A DNA stretch of 14,568 nt from Candidatus Pelagibacter sp. TMED196 (GTDB lineage: Bacteria > Pseudomonadota > Alphaproteobacteria > Pelagibacterales > Pelagibacteraceae). The stretch covers positions 4,634 through 19,201 of the forward strand of contig NHIT01000023.1 of NCBI GenBank assembly GCA_002171925.1, given 5' to 3'. The notes beneath the pieces are model-generated. The model was not told where the DNA came from. It saw only the letters and a list, made by a program, of their open reading frames with translations, and searched no databases. Of this stretch, positions 1-7,090 are shown piece by piece. The translations under genes were made by a program, and so were the position numbers. Each line of letters opens with the position of its first letter. Within the stretch, counting starts at the first letter, position 1.

Positions 1-1080
1 AATGGAGTAGTTGTAGATCCATGGGCTTTGCTTGATGAAATTAAAGAAATTAAGTTAAAAGGTGTAACCGTTGATGAAAAAAATTTAATTTTGTCCGAGT
101 CTGCAAATCTTATACTTCCTTTTCACAAAGAGATGGATGAAATTAGAGAAGATGCAGCAGGTAATGCCAAGATCGGAACAACAAGGAGAGGAATTGGCCC
201 TGCTTACGAGGATAAAATTGGAAGAAGATCAATCAGGGTAATGGATTTAGTTTCTGAAAGTAATTTAGACCACAGATTAGAGACAGTTCTTATCCATCAT
301 AATGCAATAAGAAAAGGTTTAGGTAAGCAAATCTATAAAAAAGATCAGCTAAAGAAAGATCTTTTAAAAATTGCACCAGAAATTTTAAAATTTTCTAAAC
401 CAGTTTGGAAAAAAATCGATGAATACAAGTCAAAAGGCAAGAAAATATTATTTGAAGGTGCTCAAGGTATTCTCTTAGATGTAGATCATGGCACATACCC
501 ATTTGTTACTTCCTCAAACACAGTAGCCGCAACAGCTGCAACAGGATCTGGATGTGGTCCCAATACAATAAATTACGTTTTGGGTATTACAAAAGCTTAT
601 ACTACTAGAGTGGGTGAAGGCCCTTTCCCAACAGAGCTTAAAGATAAAACCGGAGAGTTACTAGGAACAAGAGGTAAAGAGTTTGGAACAGTTACTAGTA
701 GAAAAAGAAGGTGTGGTTGGTTTGATGGTGTTCTTGTCAGGCAGACAATTAAAATTTCAGGAATTGATGGAATCGCACTCACAAAATTAGACGTCCTCGA
801 TGAGCTAGAAGAAATTAAAATGTCTATTGCATACGAGTTAAATGGAAAAAAAATAGATTATCTGCCTGCAGCTGTGGACGATCAACTTAAAGTAAAACCT
901 ATATATAAAATTTTTAAAGGATGGAAATCTTCGACAAAAGGAATTAAAGATTTTGAAAAATTACCAGAAAATGCAAAAATTTATATTAAAGGGCTAGAAA
1001 AATTCATTGAAACAAAAATATCAAGTATATCGACCAGCCCAGAAAGATCTGATACAATTCTTATAGAAAGTCCTTTTTAA
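1..1080 (+). CDS. purA: Adenylosuccinate synthetase, 5'-truncated by window edge
   Basis: Catalyses IMP + aspartate + GTP to adenylosuccinate, the first committed step from IMP to AMP, in the cytoplasm. The frame is open from base 1 and begins NGVVVDPWALLDEI, a PurA internal segment, so the gene starts upstream of the window; the TTG at 28 is not the start. Visible are 359 residues of a family usually about 430 long, so roughly 75 N-terminal residues, including the P-loop, are missing. Seen motifs: GTTRRGIGPAYEDK (about visible residues 59-72), EGAQGILLDVDHGTYPFVTS, TRVGEGPFPTEL, RKRRCGWFDG, and the C-terminal STSPERSDTI. The gene ends in TAA and converges on rpoH with a 3-bp gap. No damage is seen in the visible part. 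Confidence 0.97.
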   Translation, partial: NGVVVDPWALLDEIKEIKLKGVTVDEKNLILSESANLILPFHKEMDEIREDAAGNAKIGTTRRGIGPAYEDKIGRRSIRVMDLVSESNLDHRLETVLIHHNAIRKGLGKQIYKKDQLKKDLLKIAPEILKFSKPVWKKIDEYKSKGKKILFEGAQGILLDVDHGTYPFVTSSNTVAATAATGSGCGPNTINYVLGITKAYTTRVGEGPFPTELKDKTGELLGTRGKEFGTVTSRKRRCGWFDGVLVRQTIKISGIDGIALTKLDVLDELEEIKMSIAYELNGKKIDYLPAAVDDQLKVKPIYKIFKGWKSSTKGIKDFEKLPENAKIYIKGLEKFIETKISSISTSPERSDTILIESPF

Positions 1081-1083
1081 CTT

Positions 1084-1983
1084 TTATTTTGCTGGCAGAA
1101 GATTTTTTGAGCTGCTTGAATTCAGCATCGCCTTTTGAAGTTTCTCAAATGCTTTTGTTTCAATTTGTCTTATTCGTTCTCTACTTATTTTGTATTTTTT
1201 ACTAAGCTCGTCTAAAGTTTTTGGCTCATCTGATAGCTTTCTCTCTTGAATTATCTTTTTTTCTCTTTCATTTAAAATTTTTATAGCATCTTGAAGTAAA
1301 ATTTTTTTCTCATCTAACTCTTGTTTTTGAGAAACATAAAGTTCCTGATCTAAATTGTCATCAACTATCCAATCTTGCCATTCACCTTTCTCATCAGATT
1401 TTATGGGATCATTTAATGATTTTTCCTGACCCATCATTCTTCTGTTCATTGAAATTACTTCATCTGATTTTACACCGAGTCTTTTTGATATCTCGTTAAC
1501 TTGTTCTTTTTTTAAATCTCCCTCCTCACTCGGAGCAATTTGTTTTTTTATTTTTCTCAAATTAAAAAATAATTTTTTTTGTGCTGCTGTTGTTCCCATT
1601 TTTACTAAGCTCCACGATCTAAGAACATATTCTTGAATTCCAGCTTTAATCCACCACATAGCATAAGTTGCAAGTCTAAAGCCTTTATCTGGATCAAATT
1701 TTTTAACTGCTTGCATTAATCCAATATTACCTTCAGATATTAATTCACTTACCGGAAGACCATAGCCTCTGTATCCCATTGCAATTTTTGCCACTAGTCT
1801 TAAATGACTTGTTACAAGTTTGTGTGCTGATTTTAAATTTCCTCGATCTTTCCAATTTTTTGCAAGCATATATTCTTCCTCAGCATCAAGCATGGGAAAT
1901 TTTTTTATTTGAGCAAGGTAGAGCGATAACCCACCTTCCCCGGATAATATAGGTAAATTTGATATACTGGTTTTCGTACTCAT
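1084..1983 (-). CDS. rpoH: RNA polymerase sigma factor RpoH (sigma-32 type)
   Basis: Heat-shock sigma factor that directs RNA polymerase to chaperone and protease promoters. The 299-residue length is normal for RpoH. Sigma region 2 spans about residues 55-125 (HLRLVAKIAMGYRGYGLPVSELISEGNIGLMQA, cut here by description: the HLRLV start, GLPVSELISEGNIG and the ATYAMWWIKAGIQEY core). The RpoH box QKKLFFNLRK is at 135-144, which separates it from RpoD and RpoS. Region 4 with its helix-turn-helix is at about 235-287 (SRERIRQIETKAFEKL). Start chosen: ATG at 1983, giving a normal N-terminus (GLSLYLAQIKKFPML). It lies 35 bp downstream of rluD, an arrangement common in alphaproteobacteria, and converges on purA. 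A possible own promoter lies in the gap before it. Confidence 0.97.
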   Translation of the reverse strand: MSTKTSISNLPILSGEGGLSLYLAQIKKFPMLDAEEEYMLAKNWKDRGNLKSAHKLVTSHLRLVAKIAMGYRGYGLPVSELISEGNIGLMQAVKKFDPDKGFRLATYAMWWIKAGIQEYVLRSWSLVKMGTTAAQKKLFFNLRKIKKQIAPSEEGDLKKEQVNEISKRLGVKSDEVISMNRRMMGQEKSLNDPIKSDEKGEWQDWIVDDNLDQELYVSQKQELDEKKILLQDAIKILNEREKKIIQERKLSDEPKTLDELSKKYKISRERIRQIETKAFEKLQKAMLNSSSSKNLLPAK

Positions 1984-1992
1984 TTATATTTG

Positions 1993-2022
1993 TATATATA
2001 TTTCTAAATAAAAATTTTTCAA
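1993..2022 (-). promoter_or_regulatory. Candidate rpoH promoter
   Basis: On the minus strand a TTGAAA (2022-2017) is followed by TATATA at 2000-1995 (16-bp spacer) or 1998-1993 (18-bp spacer), just upstream of the rpoH ATG at 1983. This resembles a housekeeping -35/-10 pair. The -35 overlaps the rluD stop codon. In such AT-rich DNA TATATA is frequent by chance, so this is a suggestion only. No clear sigma-32 consensus was recognised. Confidence 0.35.
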
Positions 2023-2999
2023 TTGGTTAATTTTTCAAGTATATCCAGTATTTTTTTAAAATCATTGGGTAATTTTGACACAAATTCAATTTGTTTATTT
2101 TTTGAAGGATGTGTAAACCCTAAACTCACTGCATGAAGAGCTTGTCTATCAAAACTCCTTAAAATTTCTTCAAATTTTTTATTTATCTTTTTAAATTTCG
2201 TTTTTTGTTTGCCGTATTTCTTATCTCCAATAAGACCATTGCCTTTATGTGAGAGATGAACTCTAATTTGATGAGTTCGACCAGTTTCCAAACTGCATTC
2301 TACAAAACTAATTTTTGGTATTTCATTATTAGCAAATACTTTTAATGTTTTATAATTAGTAACAGCTTTCTTTCCAGAAATTTCGCTCACTGACATAAGT
2401 TGCCTATTTTTTTTACTTCTCGAAATTAGTGTTACAATTTTGCCTTTTAAAGGTCTGAGCACACCCCAAATTAATGCAACATATTTTCTTTTTATACTAT
2501 GTTGACTAAATTGATTTGAAAGTTTTACGTGAGAAGAGTTATTTTTTGCTACCACCAGCAAACCACTTGTCCCTTTATCTATTCTATGAACTATACCGGG
2601 TCTATGAATTCCATTTAAATCTGAAAGGTTTTTTTTATAATGATAAACTAGAGCATTAACTAAAGTCCCACTTTTATTACCAGCACCTGGGTGTACGACT
2701 ATTCCGGCTGGTTTATTCAAAACTATTAAATCATCATCCTCATAAACAATATCAACTTTAATTTTCTCTGGCTTTATATATTCATTTTTAGTTTCTAAAA
2801 TTGAAAACTTTATTTTATCACCAATTTTAACTTTTTGTGATGGCGAGGAAATAATTCTATCATTAATTGATAATTTTTTTGAAATAATAATTTTTTTTAT
2901 TTGCGTTCTTGTTATGGTTTTAAGCCTATCGGCTAAAAATTTATCCAATCTAGAATTATTTCCTATTTCTTCAACTGAAAATGTTTTTATTTTAGTCAT
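2019..2999 (-). CDS. rluD: 23S rRNA pseudouridine synthase, RluD type
   Basis: Converts specific uridines of 23S rRNA (helix 69 sites in the RluD subgroup) to pseudouridine. Its 326 residues fit the family. An N-terminal S4 RNA-binding domain is at about residues 16-62 (SRLDKFLADRL). The RluA-family catalytic domain follows, with the signature HRIDKGTSGLLVVAKN at 138-153 in which Asp141 is the catalytic residue. ETGRTHQIRVHLSHKG lies near 238-253 and GDKKYG follows. The S4 domain plus this motif set favours RluD over RluA or RluC, but the exact uridine targets are inferred. It is transcribed toward rpoH and is divergent from the tRNA-Arg gene across 22 bp, so its promoter must lie close to, or inside, the tRNA gene. 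Confidence 0.93.
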   Translation of the reverse strand: MTKIKTFSVEEIGNNSRLDKFLADRLKTITRTQIKKIIISKKLSINDRIISSPSQKVKIGDKIKFSILETKNEYIKPEKIKVDIVYEDDDLIVLNKPAGIVVHPGAGNKSGTLVNALVYHYKKNLSDLNGIHRPGIVHRIDKGTSGLLVVAKNNSSHVKLSNQFSQHSIKRKYVALIWGVLRPLKGKIVTLISRSKKNRQLMSVSEISGKKAVTNYKTLKVFANNEIPKISFVECSLETGRTHQIRVHLSHKGNGLIGDKKYGKQKTKFKKINKKFEEILRSFDRQALHAVSLGFTHPSKNKQIEFVSKLPNDFKKILDILEKLTN

Positions 3000-3021
3000 T
3001 TATAGTTTAAAACACCTATAT
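3000..3021. promoter_or_regulatory. Very short divergent gap between rluD and tRNA-Arg
   Basis: Only 22 bp separate the rluD start codon from the first base of the tRNA. A plus-strand TATAGT at 3001-3006 is suitably placed for a -10 element of the tRNA gene (initiation near 3013), but no good -35 is seen 16-18 bp upstream. A minus-strand TATAGG is present for rluD. Both promoters would have to overlap the neighbouring gene. The assignment is weak. Confidence 0.3.
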
Positions 3022-3098
3022 GCGTTCGTAGCTCAACTGGATAGAGCGTCTGACTTCGGATCAGAAGGTTGAGGGTTCAAATCCTTCCGGGCGCACCA
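3022..3098 (+). tRNA. tRNA-Arg (anticodon TCG)
   Basis: A 77-nt cloverleaf with encoded CCA. The acceptor stem pairs 3022-3028 (GCGTTCG) with 3088-3094 (CGGGCGC), including two T-G wobbles. The D stem is GCTC/GAGC at 3031-3034 and 3044-3047. The anticodon stem TCTGA/TCAGA (3049-3053 and 3061-3065) closes the loop CTTCGGA, with invariant T at 3055 and anticodon TCG at 3056-3058, reading CGA and probably CGG. The T arm is GAGGG-TTCAAAT-CCTTC (3071-3087) and the discriminator is A. All universal features are present, so it looks functional. Its 3' end is 5 bp from the stop codon of the opposing glycosyltransferase gene. No intrinsic terminator is seen after it. Confidence 0.96.
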
Positions 3099-3103
3099 AG
3101 AAA

Positions 3104-3910
3104 TCAAGCAATCCAATTTTTCAATTTATCCTTATTTTTGATAATATACCCAGGATAACTTGAGTCTATTTCAATCTTTTTAATTTTATATCCTCGACCC
3201 AACACATCTTCGCCCCTATTAATTCTTAATTCAATATTTTTCTCATTAACAATTTCCTCTTTATTAAACTCACCATGAGCAAAAGACTTTATTTTTTGTG
3301 ATATATTTTTTACATCTTGAAGGTATGCAAAATGCCATCCACCCTCATCAATAATTTGAAGATTTTTTCTTTTATCTATTCTCCAAAATGGATACTTTTT
3401 AAACTTTAAATTTCTTAGCCATTGAGGTGAGATAAAATTTTTCCTAAGACAAATTTTAGAGCCATGCCAATTATTTTCATTTAAATTTAAAAGATTAAGC
3501 TTATACATGAACATTTTTTGCGAAAAAACTGCGTATTTATTTTTATCAAAAATATTTAATTTCTTTAAGTTTGGTATTTCATCAACATCAGATAAAATAA
3601 TCAGGTCATTATCCTGTGATCTTTTTAAACCTTTAATAATAGAATTTCTTTGATGTTGCTCAACCAAAGACTCTCCCCCGGTATGGGGTTTTTTAATATT
3701 CTCAGGTGTATCGTCAACTTCTATATAAATAATTTTTTTTTGGAATTTTTTATATTTATTTTTATCAAAATGTAGTTTTCTAGAGAGACCCTGATGATTA
3801 ACTGTGGACTCAACTATTACAAAAAAATCAACATCCTCATTCAGGATGTTAAATCTTAAATCAGCGATATGTTCCTCGTTAAAATATTGAAAACAGTCAA
3901 AAATTGCCAT
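3104..3910 (-). CDS. GT17-like glycosyltransferase
   Basis: Resembles family GT17 (beta-1,4-mannosyl-glycoprotein beta-1,4-N-acetylglucosaminyltransferase-like). It starts with the typical MAIFDCFQYFNEE segment, followed by DFFVIVESTVNHQG, EQHQRN (84-89), a DVDEIP acidic motif at 108-113 (the probable metal and nucleotide-sugar site) and GGWHF at 190-194. The 268 residues make a complete single-domain protein with no signal peptide or membrane segment, so it is probably cytoplasmic. Known GT17 members use UDP-GlcNAc; donor and acceptor here are unknown. It is the last gene of the minus-strand run, 5 bp after the FkbM gene, and its TGA stop lies 5 bp from the tRNA-Arg end. With only one glycosyltransferase present, it more likely decorates an existing glycan than builds one. 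Confidence 0.85.
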   Translation of the reverse strand: MAIFDCFQYFNEEHIADLRFNILNEDVDFFVIVESTVNHQGLSRKLHFDKNKYKKFQKKIIYIEVDDTPENIKKPHTGGESLVEQHQRNSIIKGLKRSQDNDLIILSDVDEIPNLKKLNIFDKNKYAVFSQKMFMYKLNLLNLNENNWHGSKICLRKNFISPQWLRNLKFKKYPFWRIDKRKNLQIIDEGGWHFAYLQDVKNISQKIKSFAHGEFNKEEIVNEKNIELRINRGEDVLGRGYKIKKIEIDSSYPGYIIKNKDKLKNWIA

Positions 3911-3915
3911 GATTT

Positions 3916-4854
3916 TTAATCAAAATAATTGTCTTGAATTTTCGTATAAAATTGGGAATAACTTAAATTTAGTGATTGAGATATTTCGTTCAAAAGTTTT
4001 ATTTGCCCAGATATAAGCATTAAAGCAACAAATTCTTTTTCTCTTTCTTTAATTAATTTTTTTCCTGATTCTTTTGAAAAGTTTGGTATAAAAATCATGT
4101 CCATTTCTACAGGAGTTCTTGTTGCATGAGAGCCTATCTTCCTCCAGTCACAAATCATGTAACCTAGTTTTATTAATAAATTTACAGTTTCTGTCCAGCT
4201 AGGAACATTTTTGTACATTGGAAATAATTGGACTTCGCACTTTATTAACAAAGGTCTATAGTTTCCTAGTCCTTTTAAAATTTCTAATTCAGCTCCTTGA
4301 GTATCAATTTTTAAGTAGTCCAAATTATTAATTTTAATATTATTGAGACATGAAGATAATGTATCACATTCAACTGTTTCTGTTTTTGTTACTTCAAAAA
4401 GACTAAAATCTTTTTCTTCAAATCCATAAATCTTTAAAGCCATTTTGTCAGGTTCATACATTGATGAGCTACCAGGCCTGTTACCTAAAACATAAAGTTT
4501 CCGGTTACCCTTTGAACTCCAAAAACCTTTATTTATAATATGTTTATCACTTTCATTTTTTAATGAGTTACTTAATGGATCAACTAAGACTGCTTGGAAA
4601 AAATGATTGTATTTTTTTGGAAAAAAATCATCCGAGTTAAATCCTCCTTGAGCACCAATATCTAGACCAACTAATTTTTTATTTTCTAAAATTTTATTAA
4701 TTTCTTTTTGAAAATTGTAGACATTATTTGAATTAATTTTTTTTTCATTTAGGAAATTTATGGCTCTTGTATTTCCCTTAAGAAACTGCAGAATTTTATA
4801 TATAAATGGAAGTATTATTTTTGTTATACTTCCGCCCACTCTTTTAAAAAGCAT
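3916..4854 (-). CDS. FkbM-family SAM-dependent methyltransferase
   Basis: An S-adenosylmethionine-dependent O-methyltransferase of the FkbM type, a family that often methylates sugars or polyketide hydroxyls. Motif I is VGLDIGAQGG at residues 62-71. The conserved DTLSSCL segment (164-170) and the FkbM motif YLKIDTQGAELEILKG (180-195) follow, then PLLIKCEVQLFP. Residues 6-28 are hydrophobic with few charges and could be a membrane-associated helix, or simply part of the fold. After the methyltransferase core, residues about 260-312 form a charged, probably helical tail. The gene lies 9 bp after the oxygenase gene and 5 bp before the GT17 gene, so cotranscription is very likely. The substrate is unknown; the neighbouring glycosyltransferase suggests a sugar. 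Confidence 0.88.
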   Translation of the reverse strand: MLFKRVGGSITKIILPFIYKILQFLKGNTRAINFLNEKKINSNNVYNFQKEINKILENKKLVGLDIGAQGGFNSDDFFPKKYNHFFQAVLVDPLSNSLKNESDKHIINKGFWSSKGNRKLYVLGNRPGSSSMYEPDKMALKIYGFEEKDFSLFEVTKTETVECDTLSSCLNNIKINNLDYLKIDTQGAELEILKGLGNYRPLLIKCEVQLFPMYKNVPSWTETVNLLIKLGYMICDWRKIGSHATRTPVEMDMIFIPNFSKESGKKLIKEREKEFVALMLISGQIKLLNEISQSLNLSYSQFYTKIQDNYFD

Positions 4855-4863
4855 TAAATTTTT

Positions 4864-5571
4864 TTATTTCCTTGTAAAAGTTGCAATCCCAATTTTTTTC
4901 CCCTCGATAACAGATGATGAGCAATGTAGATGTGATCTGTCAAAAATTAACATAGATCCAACCTCCCATTCATAAATTATTTCTACCTCTAAACCTTTTA
5001 AATTATCTATGTTCTCGTGTTTTAAGTACTTTTCATGAATTTTTTTATCAAATGGTTTTTCCCCATATAATTTTAAATGTTCTGATGACCTTTTATTTTG
5101 ACCATAACTTAAGTTTTTCTTCTTTAATTCTTCTGGGTCCTGGGTAAAAGAAGTCGATCCACCATAGTATCTATTTTTAAAAATTACAGTGCTACCTACT
5201 GGTGTGAGAGGAATTAAACTCTGTTTGAATATCTGGTTCTTTATCTCAAAACCAGCATCAACATGTAGACCGATTGGAGCGTAGCTTTCTTGGATAAGAC
5301 CATAAATATCTTTACCACCTTCATCCTTGAGGTTATCCATTTTAAAATCTCCAATTTCTTTTGCAAGTTTTTGGCAAAATAGTTTTTCCAAATCTTGGTC
5401 GTAACCTTGAAGCCATCTCTTTTTTATAACATTTTGTTTTTTATTATGAGTTGTAACTGGCAGCTTCTCATATAGTGTCATAAATTTTTCAATTTCACTT
5501 TTACTATAAATATTTTTGATAACTTTGGGAGCTGATTCAGTCTTTTTTATCTTTTCAATTTTTTCATCCAT
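4864..5571 (-). CDS. Putative 2-oxoglutarate/Fe(II)-dependent oxygenase
   Basis: A 235-residue protein whose second half fits a double-stranded beta-helix iron oxygenase. An HxD pair is seen in PIGLHVDAGF (His103, Asp105), a distal His in LIFDRSHLHCSSS (His214 or His216), and a basic residue about 10 later in GKKIGIATFTRK that could bind 2-oxoglutarate. The segment EVGSMLIFDRSHLHCS is typical of the late strands of this fold. There is no signal peptide or membrane segment. The substrate is unknown; hydroxylation of a sugar, lipid or amino acid are all possible. It sits 6 bp after the ABC permease and 9 bp before the FkbM gene. The ATG at 5571 is preceded by a weak GAAAGA-like ribosome site. 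The fold call rests on motifs only. Confidence 0.68.
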   Translation of the reverse strand: MDEKIEKIKKTESAPKVIKNIYSKSEIEKFMTLYEKLPVTTHNKKQNVIKKRWLQGYDQDLEKLFCQKLAKEIGDFKMDNLKDEGGKDIYGLIQESYAPIGLHVDAGFEIKNQIFKQSLIPLTPVGSTVIFKNRYYGGSTSFTQDPEELKKKNLSYGQNKRSSEHLKLYGEKPFDKKIHEKYLKHENIDNLKGLEVEIIYEWEVGSMLIFDRSHLHCSSSVIEGKKIGIATFTRK

Positions 5572-5577
5572 GATCTT

Positions 5578-6369
5578 TCATTCACCCATGTTAATGAGTG
5601 TTCCTCTTACTTTTGCACCTAAAAAAGAAGCATAAAAAATTACTACACCTAAAATAAAGTAAACTATAGATATAGATATAGATTTAATTATGTCAAAATA
5701 ATTCACATTTCCAGTTATCAAAATACTTCTCATTTCCTCAAATATATGAACCAAAGGTAGCCCATTTGCAATAATCTGTAATGAATTTGGAAGTATCTCT
5801 ATTGGGTAATAAATACAGCCTAATGGAGCCAAAAAAAATAAACTTGCCCAGGCAATATTTTCAAATGATGGACCAAACCTTAATAATCCTGAAGTGACCA
5901 AAAGACCCAAAGTAATTCCAAAAAGATATAAGGCCAATAATAGAAACAACAACGGTAAACCTAATTTAAAAACTGATACACCAAATAGAGGTATCGCTAT
6001 AATTGCAGCAGGCACCATTCCAATTAAGGCTCTAAGAATAGCTGTAAACGTAAGAGAAGCTACAATTTCACTTAATTTTATAGGCGCAATAAATAAATTA
6101 GTAAAATTCCTGCTCCAAATTTCCTCTAAAAACATCATATTGAAACTAATACTTACTCGAAACAAGAAATCATATAATATCGCTGCAGTTAAAATTATAC
6201 CAACCGTATTGCTATAATACTCGGAATTCATTGTAAAAAACTTTGAAATAAAACCCCAAAGAAAAATTTGAACAGTTGGCCAATAAATTAAGTCGATAAT
6301 TCTAGGTAGAGAATTGCTAATTAAATACATATGCCTTAAACCTAAGGCATAAATTTTGTTAAAATTCAT
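5578..6369 (-). CDS. ABC-2 type transporter permease
   Basis: Membrane subunit of an ABC-2 exporter, 263 residues. I see about six hydrophobic segments, at roughly residues 24-44, 54-74, 104-130, 134-160, 171-192 and 229-252. The N-terminal part (RHMYLISNSLPRIIDLIYWP, then TVQIFLWGF) is characteristic of ABC-2 permeases. It overlaps the ATPase gene upstream by 11 bp. The start at 6369 is supported by a well placed AGGAG (6379-6375, 5-nt spacer) inside the ATPase gene, pointing to translational coupling. The substrate is unknown; related families export polysaccharide, lipid or drugs. The downstream sugar-modifying genes suggest a glycan or glycolipid, but that is context only. Codons 230-235 hold a perfect triple hexamer repeat encoding SISISI. 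Confidence 0.9.
   Translation of the reverse strand: MNFNKIYALGLRHMYLISNSLPRIIDLIYWPTVQIFLWGFISKFFTMNSEYYSNTVGIILTAAILYDFLFRVSISFNMMFLEEIWSRNFTNLFIAPIKLSEIVASLTFTAILRALIGMVPAAIIAIPLFGVSVFKLGLPLLFLLLALYLFGITLGLLVTSGLLRFGPSFENIAWASLFFLAPLGCIYYPIEILPNSLQIIANGLPLVHIFEEMRSILITGNVNYFDIIKSISISIVYFILGVVIFYASFLGAKVRGTLINMGE
5665..5682. repeat. Three tandem TATAGA hexamers inside the permease gene
   Basis: TATAGA occurs three times in a row on the plus strand. Read on the coding strand it is TCT ATA three times, encoding Ser-Ile repeats (about residues 230-235) at the start of the last membrane segment. As a hexamer it keeps frame whatever the copy number, so it could vary protein length but not switch the gene off. 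Confidence 0.7.
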
Positions 6370-7090
6370 CTCTGCTCCTAGCCAATTTTAGAAATGTCTC
6401 TTCAAGATTGTTTCTTCCATGTTTGTCTATTATTTGTTTACATGTACCTCTGTCTATAATTTTTCCATTCTTCATCATAATAATACTATCGCAAAGTCTT
6501 TCGACTTCAGCCATGTTATGTGATGCAAGAAGTATTGTTACTTTATTTTTACTCCTGTAGTTTTGAATATAGCTTCTAACAAAATCTCCTATATCAGGGT
6601 CCAAACTTGCAGTAGGTTCATCCAAAAGTAAAATTTCAGGTTTATTTATTAAAGACTTTGCTAATGAAACTCTATTTTTTTGTCCAGATGATAGTTCTCC
6701 AGTTTTCCTTTCAAAAAAATCTCTAATATTTAAATCTTCAGATATTTCGTCAATTCTCTCTTTTCTATTTTTTATTCCATAAAGTCTGCTGTAAACTTCC
6801 AGATTTTGTCTAACAGTAAGTTTCTTTGGTAGCTCAATATAAGGAGAAGCAAAGTTAATTCTTGCTAAAATCTCATCCCGTTTAAAAGTATCCAAATTTT
6901 TATTATCAATAATTATTTCACCGCTTGTTGGTTTAATGAGACCCAAAATCATTCCTATAGATGTAGTTTTTCCACAACCATTCGGTCCTAATAAACCAAG
7001 CGTTCTATCTTTATCAATTTCAAAATTGATACCGTTTACTGCAAAATTATTATTAAATTTTTTTTTTAGGTTTTTAATTTGTACGAACAT
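6359..7090 (-). CDS. ABC-2 type transporter ATP-binding protein
   Basis: ATPase partner of the following permease, 243 residues, cytoplasmic. Walker A is GPNGCGKTT (35-43), the signature motif LSSGQ (133-137), Walker B ILLLDEPT (153-160) with D-loop SLD, and the H-loop His191 in LLASHNM. At the usual Q-loop position the sequence reads INFASPYIELPKKLTV (78-93), without the expected glutamine. I believe a related ABC-2 subfamily shares an SPY-type Q loop, but cannot verify that here. The start codon follows the Sua5 stop codon with no gap, and the 3' end overlaps the permease start by 11 bp. ATPase and permease are a two-gene exporter, each presumably acting as a dimer. Confidence 0.95.
   Translation of the reverse strand: MFVQIKNLKKKFNNNFAVNGINFEIDKDRTLGLLGPNGCGKTTSIGMILGLIKPTSGEIIIDNKNLDTFKRDEILARINFASPYIELPKKLTVRQNLEVYSRLYGIKNRKERIDEISEDLNIRDFFERKTGELSSGQKNRVSLAKSLINKPEILLLDEPTASLDPDIGDFVRSYIQNYRSKNKVTILLASHNMAEVERLCDSIIMMKNGKIIDRGTCKQIIDKHGRNNLEETFLKLARSRDEF
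6375..6379 (-). promoter_or_regulatory. Ribosome binding site of the ABC permease
   Basis: AGGAG on the minus strand, 5 nt before the permease ATG and inside the end of the ATPase gene. It is the clearest Shine-Dalgarno sequence noticed in this window, where most starts have none, and it decides the permease start. Confidence 0.75.

Noticed and set aside
28..30. TTG as start codon of purA
   Set aside because: The frame is open to base 1, and the residues before it (NGVVVDPWA) are PurA sequence; the true start is outside the window.
597..782. Minus-strand ORF of 61 codons inside purA
   Set aside because: It is fully covered by a well conserved purA segment and has no recognisable protein features; an out-of-frame shadow.
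3074..3098. Direct repeat of the tRNA 3' end marking an att site
   Set aside because: No second copy was noticed elsewhere in the window, and no integrase gene is present.
5665..5682. Phase-variable repeat in the permease
   Set aside because: A hexamer repeat cannot shift the frame, and three copies are within chance in such A/T-rich DNA.
5894..6217. Plus-strand ORF of 107 codons opposite the ABC permease
   Set aside because: It is antisense to a clear membrane protein gene, with composition expected from the complement of hydrophobic codons and no domain.
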